64,000 nucleotides of DNA from Ooceraea biroi. Lineage: Eukaryota > Arthropoda > Insecta > Hymenoptera > Formicidae. The translations under genes were made by a program, and so were the position numbers. The number at the start of each line of letters is the position of its first letter. The first letter of the stretch is position 1. The stretch is taken from positions 18,034,278 to 18,098,277 of the forward strand of contig NC_039507.1 in assembly GCF_003672135.1 (NCBI RefSeq). Direction: 5' to 3'. The notes beneath the pieces are model-generated. The model was not told the origin of the DNA. It made no database searches and was given only the letters and a program-made list of their open reading frames with translations. Positions 34,561 through 44,903 of this stretch are shown piece after piece.

Positions 34561-37500
34561 AGATTCGGCACGAAAGCCCTCTTCACGGTTTCGATCGTAA
34601 TACGATTAGAATCAGGTGCTATACCACGACACATGGATACCGATGTATGTACGTGTAGGCGCGCATGCCACCACGTAAATACATAAACGTGCAAGTGCAT
34701 GGATGCACCCGCACGTACATGGAGGTTTTTTTCTGGGCGACAACGCTTTTAAACGGCTAATCGATTTCTTCGGCGCGCCGGTCGATTAGATAACACGTAG
34801 CGGGATTACATTGGCACAGTTGGTTTTCCACCGGGTGGTCGATGCATCGAGCCCGACGAGTGCGACGATAAATAAGAGACGCGCGGGAAAAAAAAAATTG
34901 AAGTGAAAAAACGGTCGTCCTTCTGTGATCGCGGTCTCTAATTTTTTTTTGAAGTCAAGTATTTTTATCCCGGCGCCGAACTTTATAATAGCACCGCGCG
35001 CGCTGCATATTTGACGCGCGCCAGAATTTTTAGCGTCAAGCGGATTCTGCGCGTTCTTTTCTCGCCGGACAGGTATCAATTTATTCCCGCGAACTAAGTG
35101 CTAACACGAGAGTATTTCCATTAAAAACTATCAGCCGTAAATTATGCAGATTTCATAACTGGCGAGTCGGCGACTCGGCCGCGCCGCGCCGTCGAAGCCA
35201 CGCCGTCCGATAAATGGCGTGAAGTCAACCGGATCCGTGAAATTTGATATGTATCCTCTATACAAGGTGCGTGTAGTACGTGTACGCTCCGTGCTTACGT
35301 GCGCATTTCTTCAGGGCCGGGGGGGGAATTTTCACGAGATACGCTCGCATTTATTCGGCCGGTTATTCCGCGTCTCAGCGGCTTACGACCGGATAAATGC
35401 TGTCATTCGGACAAGCCCTCAATGTAATTCACCGGCGCTGCAATCCAGTAAAGTATTTATGCTTTCCTGCCTCCGCCTAATTCACTTTCGGAATATCATT
35501 TTCATCGGTCTGCCCGCCCGGGAGGAGACTGCTTTCAGGAAATTTACATTTGACGCGACGCGCTTTTGCTCCGCAAAGAAACTACCGTGACCGCCGCGTT
35601 GCGCGTTGAGCGTGCGGACCATTTGATACGTTGTTCGAATTGCGTTCGTCGCATTTCATTGCTCTTTCTATTCCCTTTTCGCGAAACGTCAGAAACATTA
35701 AGCGCGCTCGAATTAAGTTGCATCGCGCGCCGTTCTCGCAGCACCGCGTTAAATTATTATACCGATTACATTATTTCCGCGGAAGTCCGTCTCGCGACCC
35801 GGAATAAAATGGATTTTCACGGAGGATCGCGCGAATTTATAAACTCGCGTCTCGCGCGTAAATCCAGGTACATACATCAAACGTCATGAATTATTATGCA
35901 TTGTACGTTTCCGCTGCCGCGGCGTACAAAGAAATCTCGCGGGCGTCAAAACGCCCGGGGAGATCGGCGCGCGATATAAAAGCGACAGAAGCGCAAGAAA
36001 ACGTGAGCGTAACAATCGCGGGGTGCAATAAAGCATTCATGGCGAGAACGCCCCGCGCGTTCGGAACGTCGTCGTGCGTAACGCGCGGCAGACAGCGCGA
36101 GAGATTTAGCGCGGGGGGCATGGCGCGAAAACAAAGTGGCTGATTTGAGATTTAGTGGGCCGTAAAGGAGGGCCCCGGCAGCGCAAACAAGCAGACAAGG
36201 GCTGACGATGTTCGCGTAACGAGGCGACGGCGTAAATATGCACCCGCCGCGATAATTAATGCAATTAAGTTCCCTCTCGCGTTTCCGAACAACAACGCTG
36301 CTGGCGCGGCGAAAAACTTCCCGGACACCCTCCCCCCCCCCCCCGCGTCGGCCTTCTTGATTTGTTCTCGCGGTTGTGCCCGCTAATTTATGGAAACTTA
36401 GCAGCGCCCATCTCGGCGCACGAGCGTGGGTGGCTCGTCATTGGAGCAACCCGTGGCGAAGGCTCATTAACAGCGAATGCAAGCGTGAACGTGAAGCCGC
36501 AACGCTCGACGTTGTTCGATAAACCGATAGAAAACGTCAGAATTCAAGAAAACGAGTCTGACGCGTTGCAACTTGCCTGAATAAAGCTTTTGTATATTGT
36601 TATGAACTTTTGCATTTTTGTTATGTCTCTCGCTCTGTATAGGTAATGCTCGCGTTCCGTCCGCGTTCGTAGCTTAGAAACAGCGCCGCGCATATTTTTA
36701 CGAACATTTTTGTACAAATTCTAATGGCTGTACACGCGCACCGTGAGTTATACAAACAATGCGCAAATTGCGAGTCGCATAGTTATGCTAACAGTAAACG
36801 TCGGTTAAATCCGCATGTGCAGCTTCGCGTGAAATTAAAAGCTCGCGCGCAATGTGCGAAGATACTTTTAGGTCGTCGTGCCGAAAAGGAAACGAGAATT
36901 CCGCCGGTTATAATTGGATGCGCGTACATTCCGACTATATTTGCCGCGCGAGAGATATAATTCTAACAAATGCATAAATTTTAATCAAGCGTGTGGCGCC
37001 GTTCCACCGACATTTATTATGATTTATCTCTCTATAGCCATTAAGGCGCGATATCAAATGTTACATTTACATCGTCGAAGGGTACCAAACGCTTTCTTAC
37101 ATTAATTAAAATCTTGAGCGAAATGCAATTATCTCATATACGCAAGTCTATAGAAATTCATTATTTTATCATAAACATTACACACTTCTTTTTTTAAGAT
37201 ATTGGAAGCAGAAAGAGATATATACCTACGCAGAATATGTGAAATTATATTGAATGTACTATATAAAAAATAAATTAGTTCAAACGCGATGAGAAAAATC
37301 TGAGAGAAATATACATTATTAATACAATATTTCCTTATCATTAATATGCTGATGATATTTTAAGGTAAATGTAAAATTGTTTAGCGTTACAGAATTACGA
37401 ATATCAACTATGCATTGTATGGCTTAAAGCATGCCACACCGCTTTCATTTCGCGTCTTTAACAACGTGGCACATATTGAAATTTTGTATATGACATGTTT

Positions 37501-38859
37501 ATCCAGGTAATGTAAATCCTGTAGGCAATAATCGGGCTGTATGCGTTTCTTGCGTTAATACACATGATCGTAGATAATAAATCCCTATTAACGTTAATTC
37601 AATTTTCATATTTTATTAACATTATTTCCTCGCATTAATAATGTTCAGCTTCTACCCGCACATATCGGGTATTATTAATTCGGTGGTAGAATAATGCAAT
37701 ATGAATTAGCCGGCCAACGAGGCCGTTTTAACAATACGCATTAAATTCCGCCGTAATGCGGCACGGTCCGCGTATTATTAGACAATCCGTTACTGCAAAT
37801 CACTAAAAACGCAATTCGTCGCACGCCAATAACATCGCCGATGCGGCAACTCCTCTTTTGTCAAAGAAAAGAGATTGATTCGCAACGTTTGCATCCCGCG
37901 CGTGCATCCCGGCATTTTAATTGCGCGCGAACAATATATCCAAGGGTAATATATGCTTTGCGCGGGTAAGATATACGGCTTGCACTTGCACGGACGACAA
38001 TTCATACGCTAGTCGATAGTATCGCGCTGTGTCTAATAAAAGTCGAGGAGCTCCTGGAGCTCGTTCGCGAGTAACCCCGTGCAACATATCACCGTTGTCA
38101 TGTCAATATCCAGTCTGAAAATTTATTCTTTTTGCCGTCGTATATCGCGATATGCACCGATAAAACATGACGCGGGCGAGATGGCTTGCTTACGTGAACA
38201 CGCGTTCCTGCTTTTGTTCGATCAGTATTTATGATATGCAAAATGTCTTGGATCGTGATTGACTAAAAATACGTCAGATCAAAATTGAACGCTCTCAGTT
38301 ATCCTCGCGACGTGGATTGCGGCGATCGGGATCCGTCTCCGTGCTTGTAATCAGATTATATTAATCGGAACTAATAATTAATCGGGAAAAGAGTCGCTGC
38401 ACGCCGGGGATGTGCGCGCTGAGAGCGAGATTTAGAACGGTCGGAGTAATGAAAACGTTTAATTCCCGATAAATTAAATTCCATTCTTGGAACCGCTCTC
38501 TCTCTGTCTTTCTCTCTCTCTCGCCGCGACGATCGTACATACATAGTTGCGGCAGCGGTTGATACATAAGGAACGCTACACGAGTCTCATCCGCCGGATC
38601 GCGAACAAGAAGACGGACAAGAGGGATGCGTGTGTGCCGGTGTGTGTAGGCGGGTTGTATAAATACCGTGGCTCTTGGTCGTAAGTCGGACCACGGCGCC
38701 TTAAGGAGGCACGCGTATAAAGGAGCACAAAAAGAAGAGTCGCGATAAAAAGGAGGGAGGGAAGGAAGGAGGGGGGCCCGTCGACGAGGAGGACACGCGG
38801 AATGGTCTCTACTGGGTCCAGTAGGGAAGATGCTGAGACACTGGAGTCGCGCCAACGAA
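34561..38859. other. Unique non-coding DNA, no gene seen
   Basis: About 4.3 kb, GC-rich to about 36.5 kb and AT-rich near 37.1-37.7 kb. A run of 13 C lies at 36332-36344. AG|GT junctions near 36642 and 37508 have weak upstream pyrimidine tracts and are not called. No gene or repeat recognised. Confidence 0.5.
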
Positions 38860-38863
38860 TTAA

Positions 38864-39579
38864 GGGGGGAGCCTGCTTTAGAACGTTGAAAATAAGGTAT
38901 AATTTTACGAATTTTTTTGGAGAAACTATACAGCGGATCATTATAAAACTTTGATGCATTTATTAGTACATGTTTAAAGATAAAAAAAATTATTTTTTGA
39001 TTTGAATATATCGCCTGTAGAGGTCGTCCTGGAGGCATCTTAGTGCAGCCGGCATTGTAAATTGGTGAGCATTCTCCTGCCTCCAAATTTCATCCAAACT
39101 GAAAAATTGAAATATTTTCTCGTTATTTATGAATTCCCATCGTCGATGAACCTTTAATATTCATAAAAACATTAAGTTAAACAATTATTTTTGCATGAAA
39201 AAGTTCAAAAACTTTGCCTAAAAATCGTACTTTTGTGTTCTAAGCTCCACCATTTTGGCACTTTTCAACTTTTTTCTTCTCTCTTTGGTTCATCGACGAT
39301 GGGAATTCATAAATAACGAGAACATATTTCAATTTTTCAGTTTAGACGAAATTTGGAGGCAGGAGAATGCTCACCAGTTTGCAATGCCGGCGACGCGGCT
39401 GCACTAAGATTTCTCCAGGACGACCTCTACAAACGATATATTAAAATAAAAAAATTTTTTTATCTTTAAACATGTACTAATAAATGCATAAAAGTTTTAT
39501 AATGATCCGCTGTATAGTTTCTCCAAAAACAATTCGTAAAATATACCTTATTTTCAGCGTTCTAAAGCAGGCTCCCCCC
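38864..39579. mobile_element. TTAA-flanked long hairpin element
   Basis: A 716-bp near-perfect palindrome: 38864-39153 pairs with 39287-39579 (arms about 290 bp), around a 133-bp core. Ends begin GGGGGGAGCCTGCTTTAGAA, and TTAA lies immediately outside both (38860-38863 and 39580-39583). A TTAA duplication is the hallmark of piggyBac-type insertion, so this may be a piggyBac-mobilised MITE. The end bases do not match the usual CCC start of piggyBac, so the assignment is tentative. No coding capacity. Confidence 0.8.
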
Positions 39580-40090
39580 TTAATGGCTCCGGTCCCCGCC
39601 GAACGGGAGACAATTATCCGGAGAATTTTATTTAGCCGCCACGTCCGGCCGGCCGTCAAAATATTTCCAGTTTCCGCGATGATCGAGCGTCTCCTCCCTC
39701 CCGCTCGCGGTCCCTTTCTCTGTCCCCGTCATCTTTCCCTCTCTCGGCTTTTTCTTATTACGTCTTGGCCCGTCTCCAAGGCTACCTCCCTCGTCAACCT
39801 CGCCTCCTTCTTTTCTGCACCTTAACGCGCGCGACACGCCGTATATCTGACAGCGGCGTCACTCGATACGCGATACGTTCGCGCTCGGAAGAGAGCATAA
39901 ACCCCCCTAACGAATGTAAATTACCGCGTTCGAGAGGTAAGGACCTAGCGCGCCGCGAACGACGACACGGGCAAAAATCCACCCGGAGAGAGGAAACACA
40001 CGATTACCTCGGGCGACGACATATATACCTCGCCGAGAAGCGCCGAGCCAAATGCAAATGAGCGAGATGCCGGGGTGAGTGGGTGGGTGA

Positions 40091-40121
40091 ATGGATGGAT
40101 GGATGGATGGATGGATAGATA
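40091..40121. repeat. (GGAT)n microsatellite
   Basis: Seven or so ATGG/GGAT units, preceded by GGGTGGGTGA. Confidence 0.93.
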
Positions 40122-41585
40122 GGAGGGGCGGGGGGTTGCACTGAAGAAGGCGACTATGCCGGCGGCAGTGATCGCGGATCGCGGTGGATTTAATTTGGCC
40201 GTGGATCCATCAGTCAGACACACCGTCGTAATTGCGCTTACCGGTGTAAAGCTTCGGTTGCCACCCCCATCCGCCATCCATCGGCGAGATGGCGAGGAAA
40301 AGCGAGGCGCCGCGTGGGTGTCGGCGCGCAACGCTCGCGAGTAGGCGCGTCAGCGCGTGGGCGCGCGAGTGTTCCTACTCGCGCACGCATGTACGCACGC
40401 GAAGCGGTGAGTTAATGACGGGGAAATAGCGACGACCGAAGCGGACCCGATACCGCAGGGGTTGACGACGGTCTCGCTCACTCGGGACAAAGGGTGGAAC
40501 CGACAGGATCGCACGTAACGCGAGGCGCGGTCGTAATAGCAGCGATGACATCCGCGTCGGTGCGACGCGCGGAATTTCTATTGTCGGATGCGCGTCGGGC
40601 AGCCTTAATGATTTAGTGCTCATCGTCGGTCCTTCCCCGGACGATCGAGTCACGCCATTGTATCGCGGATGGCCGATATCATCGACGCATTGGCCGGCAA
40701 TGCGCCACAGAAGTGCATTAAGCACGATTGCTGAACGAACAAACTACCCTCTTTAACGGCGTTTCATTGCGCGAGAAACATCACCCAGCGCGCGACGAGC
40801 AGAATTTGAACCGTCACTTTTTATACGGCTTGTAATCCATCCTCCGCTTCTCGAGAAATTCCTCTTGCCGCACGGCGCAAAACTATTTGGCAGTTTTTAC
40901 GAGTGGAAATTTTTCGCGCAGCTCTCCCGCGTATCTGCGCAACGTTTTGTCGTTTCCCCGTGTGCGCCCTTACTTTTTGAAACGAATTCCAGCGGCGCGG
41001 CGCGCGCGTAGTTTTTACGCGCGGGCGCGCGGCCGTGCTTTATATGCATGGAAATACTTGGTAATGGTTGTTCTTCGCCGCACAAATATTACGCTCATAT
41101 CGCCACTACGCAAAGCCGCTCCTGAATACATGTTTGCCCATGTTTGCCGTGGACACCGACGTGAAACACGCAACGTCCGCCGAGTTCCGGCGGAACTAAT
41201 CTTGCGGGTTTTGCGATCGATCCGTCGATTCGCCGGCAGGCGAATATTTTTTCCACCCTTTCTGACTGCTGCGCGTTTCGCAGCTTTTTATCAGCTCCCC
41301 AATATCCACGAAATTGCCGCGGTCTCTCGGCCTGTCTCGTGGTCCCGTATCGATGGTTATTGTGCCATGTACATCAGATACTATTCGATTATCGAGTACC
41401 CGAGGGACACTCAAAGGTACCAGAGAGGTGCCCTTCGGTTGCGGCGCGATGGTGTTGCGGAACGTCTCGTCCTAACTTATTCATCGCGCATTTACTTAGA
41501 CCGGCGGAAGCCCCGGCATCGAACTGCTCCTTCGAGATATTTCCCGTTTTACGATCCGAGTACTTACGATGCGTTTAAGCCGGCC

Positions 41586-41609
41586 GGAGAGGAGAGGAGA
41601 GGAGAGGAG
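41586..41609. repeat. (GGAGA)n microsatellite
   Basis: Four to five tandem GGAGA pentamers in CpG-rich DNA. Confidence 0.9.
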
Positions 41610-43039
41610 TGTGGCTGCACGCCACGCCGGATCGTTTCAACCCCCGTTTTCCCGACCGAAAACTTTTCCGGCGTCAGAATCGTAGGCACTTCCTCGCAGT
41701 TCCTCGACATTATGTCTCGCCGGATTATGTTCAGAGTAAATGGATTAGAAAAATCGACTGGCACGTCAACTCGCCTGTGTTTTACGACGATAATTCGCAC
41801 GGTTGACCCTAATTGCTTTGGGAATTATTTATTTGATTTTCCGTCTTCTTCAGACAGTGGAACTATTTCGGAGGGAAGATGTAATAATATTTAATCGGTT
41901 CTCTATTTTGAGAAAATTTTATGGCGCCTCGTTCATATCTCACTGATATTGAAAATTCAATTTTTCTGTTTTTAGATGATATTTTTCTTTGCGTCGGGAT
42001 ATTGAGAAAAATTAATTAAATTTCCTGCAAAATATACTGATTTTACTTACATGATCAAAAAGTTTGCTATTTTTGTAAACACTGCAGACTTCGTAAGAAT
42101 AGGAATATATGGATTATACTATGTCTGTCGCTATTAAACTTATATCTGAGTCCAATATCCCAGTCTAGGTTTAGTAGACTCGAATATGTCTTATAAAAAG
42201 AAATTTATTTATTATTGAAAGATTCTATTCTCCGAATGTTCGTCAAATGGAATAGTATTACAGATTTTATAATTTGCTTCATGAGTTCACGTTATCCAAT
42301 GTTCAGCTGCATTACGTTTTATCCACAAAAAATGCTGCGATATATAATTATTACGGACAAAGTACCTCCTTCATCGTTTACAAACCACCGACGTAATAAA
42401 CAAACGTAAATCACTTTAAACGAGATGATATTTCCTTAAAGAGACCGAAATTGCTGCAACGAACGAAGGCGGAGACAAAAGTCGGACGGGATAGAGTTCT
42501 TCCTCTTTAAATTTCGCAAGTCAAAGAACTTTGTTCCCCGAGTTTCTCGTGTGGGAGAGGCTCATCGCGTGTCCGTCGACACCGAAGAAATATAACCCTG
42601 AGAGGATAGCAACGGGGTGAGAGAAAGTTTGTGATAACAGTACGTAAGAGTTTCCAAGTCGAGACATGGTTTCACTGTTATTATTTTCTACTAGAAACGA
42701 CGCTATTAATTTTGTCATTGCATTAATATGCGGGTCGCGGGCGAACTTGCCGGATGTATGACGGTTATGCCGTACTCGAAAACTTCTAAATAACGCATAA
42801 CTGAGCATTTTGCAGACGGTAGCAATTTATATGCAAATCAACGCCTGATTCCCTTGTAATTGCTGCAATTACAAGGAAGTACCACGAAAAACGTATTAAA
42901 GAGGGATGTATCATCGCGCTTATACAGGGTGTTTCCTAAGTAAGTAGACAAACTTAAGGAGGATATTCCTTGGCTTATTTTAAGAAGAAAAGGTCATATA
43001 AACATATGTCCTAAACTGCTTTGTTTTCCAAAAAAAGTA

Positions 43040-44325
43040 TTGGGTCGTCCGGAAAGTTCGTGCCGATTTTGAAGGAAAATTCAAAGGCAACATTTTTTTA
43101 TGTCGATAAATATTTATTGACTTATGTATGCACTGTTTTGTTTCACAACCTTTGTCCATCTTTCACGCAACTGGAAGATTCCATTCTCCCAGAACTTCTT
43201 AGGTTTCTCGGCGAAAAACTCCTCAAGGTGGTTTTTTATGTCGATCAAAGAGTTGAAGTTCTTGCCGCTAAGAGAATTTTGCACAGACCTAAATAAGTGA
43301 AAGTCTGAAGGTGCATTGTCTGGTGAATACGGTGGGTGAGGTAGCACATCCCAGCCAAACTCCAACAATTTTTGTCGGGTAGTCAAAGAAACATGAGGTC
43401 TGGCATTGTCCTGATGGAACACGACGCCCTTCCTATTAGCTAATTCTGGACGTTTTTCCTGAATCGCTGTCTTTAATTCGTCCAGTTGCGAGCAATACTT
43501 ATCTGCATTTATCGTTTGGTTGTGTGGTAGGAGCTCATAATATAGGATTCCTTTCCAATCCCACCAGACACAGAGCATGACTTTTTTTGGATGAAGGCCG
43601 GCTTTCGGAGTGGTTAATGCTGGTTCATTTCGCTTACCCCAGGATCTTTTTCGTTCTACATTGTTGTAAATGATCCATTTTTCGTCACCCGTCACTAATT
43701 GCTTCAAAAATGGTACGTTTTCGTTGCGCTTGTACAGCGAGTCGCAGATGGAAATTCGATCCATTAAATTTTTTCGGCCAAATTGTGCGGAATCCATACA
43801 TCATAGCGACTTACGTAACCAAGCTTCACTACATGATCGTGGACAGTGGTTTTCGATATTTTCAGTATCTCTGCTAATTCACGTGTCGTGTAGCGCGGGT
43901 TATTCTCGATCAGTGTCTTGATTTGGTCATCATCAATAGTAGAGGGTCTGCCCGAGCGTTCTTGGTCTTTAAGGTTAAAATCACCAGCTCTAAACTTAGC
44001 GAACCACTTACGTACGGTTCTTTCAGCTAAAGCGCCTTCTCCGTAAACAGAACATATCGAATTTGTTGCTCGTGAGGCATTTTTGCCTTTCCGGTAATAG
44101 AAAAGCGTCAAGTGTCTAAAATGTTCTTTGTTTTCTTCCATTTTCAAAAGAGTACAAAACTGACACGAATCAATTTATCTCAAACAACTGTTTTCCTAAA
44201 GATGCGTTGAAATGTCACCTTTAAGCATATGTATATAAATCGTATGTTTTCAATAACATTGATATATTCAGACATGTTCCAACGCCATCTATTAAAAATC
44301 GGCACGAACTTTCCGGACGACCCAA
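43040..44325 (-). mobile_element. Mariner family A, copy 2 (nested, broken)
   Basis: A 1286-bp mariner in minus orientation with the same ~31-bp inverted ends as copy 1 and TA at 43038-43039 and 44326-44327. It lies inside the left terminal repeat of the 42925-44901 element and so inserted later. One frameshift is the only obvious lesion in its transposase. Confidence 0.95.
43114..44141 (-). pseudogene. Mariner transposase with one frameshift (family A copy 2)
   Basis: The best preserved family A transposase gene. The start is the ATG at 44141. Segment one (44141-43764, about 125 residues) holds the helix-turn-helix DNA-binding region and ends in WIPHNLAEKI, then TAA. Segment two is open from before 43797 to the stop at 43114. 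It carries the first Asp in TGDEKW, the second in HQDNARPH and the third in APSDFHLF, 34 residues apart, so the DD34D triad is complete. The segments are joined by a single -1 step at an A6 run directly before the TAA. Copy 1 has the same lesion at the same base. A 5-bp insertion in copy 1 is absent here. Confidence 0.93.
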
Positions 44326-44456
44326 TACATCACTGTTTTCGTTCACTTTTCGGATAGCGTGCTTTTGCAGTACGAGTCAACAGCGGTGGGGATGGAGTGG
44401 GGATGGTCTCGCGGCGCCGCAAGTGAACACTCGTTTCAGACCGCGCCGCGCGGCCT

Positions 44457-44684
44457 GCAAGATCCCCGGACTTAAATCCAGTAGATTTTTTTCTATGGGG
44501 ACAGCTTAAATCTTTAGTTTACGCTACACCTATTCAAAATGAAGATCTCAGAAATCGCATAATAGATGGATGTGAAAGAATACGTAACACTCCAGGTATT
44601 TTTGAGCGTGTACGTCAATCAATGGAAAGGAGAGTTGAGGCGTGTATCATGGCTGCAGGTGGACATTTTCAGCAGTTACTGTGA
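44457..44684 (+). pseudogene. C-terminal transposase fragment of the outer element
   Basis: About 75 codons open to the TGA at 44682-44684. The start, ARSPDLNPVDFFLWGQLKS, matches the last catalytic block of the 16084-17034 transposase (PPRSPDLTPLDFYLWATLKN), and the rest continues as the usual helical C-terminus (ending AAGGHFQQLL). The N-terminal and first two catalytic blocks are missing. Sequence just upstream (44340-44456) is GC-rich and unrelated, marking the deletion junction or a filler insertion. Confidence 0.8.
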
Positions 44685-44903
44685 TGTTATTATTTTTCTT
44701 TTTAGTTACTATTGTTTTTCATTTGTTTCATTTGCAATAACACAAACTGTTCTATAATAAACGAAAAGTGAACGAAAACAGTGATGTACTTTTTTTGGAA
44801 AACAAAGCAGTTTAGGACATATGTTTATATGACCTTTTCTTCTTAAAATAAGCCAAGGAATATCCTCCTTAAGTTTGTCTACTTACTTAGGAAACACCCT
44901 GTA

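Larger units (their letters stand above)
39584..42922. other. Unique non-coding DNA, no recognised gene
   Basis: About 3.3 kb, CpG-rich from 39.6 to 41.8 kb. The longest frame in the window apart from the 339-codon transposase lies here (40887-41894 +, 335 codons, first ATG about 41064). It is Arg-rich, without a domain I recognise, and overlaps other frames; I do not call it a gene. Two simple repeats are listed separately. Confidence 0.45.
42925..44901 (+). mobile_element. Deleted Tc1/mariner-type element, host of a nested mariner
   Basis: An outer element with inverted ends of about 140 bp beginning CAGGGTGTTTCCTAAG, TA on both sides (42923-42924, 44902-44903). Its left terminal repeat is split by mariner family A copy 2 (43040-44325). 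Removing that insert and one TA restores a left arm matching the right arm across the joint (...AAAAAAAGTACATCACTG...). Without the insert it is about 690 bp and keeps only the last part of a transposase, so it was already an internal-deletion derivative. Its ends share the CAGGGTGT start with the DD41D elements, suggesting a related lineage. Confidence 0.9.

Noticed and set aside
36600..36660. Pyrimidine-rich tract then ATAG|GTAATG as a second ratchet site
   Set aside because: The tract is interrupted by purines and the donor half is weak compared with the site at 51726.
38361..39086. 241-codon open frame on the - strand
   Set aside because: It runs from unique DNA into the arm of the TTAA hairpin, so it cannot be one conserved gene.
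40887..41894. 335-codon open frame on the + strand
   Set aside because: It does not start with ATG (first ATG about 41064), is Arg-rich as expected of CpG-rich DNA with few TA dinucleotides, has no domain I recognise, and overlaps other open frames. RNA evidence or a homologue would reverse this.
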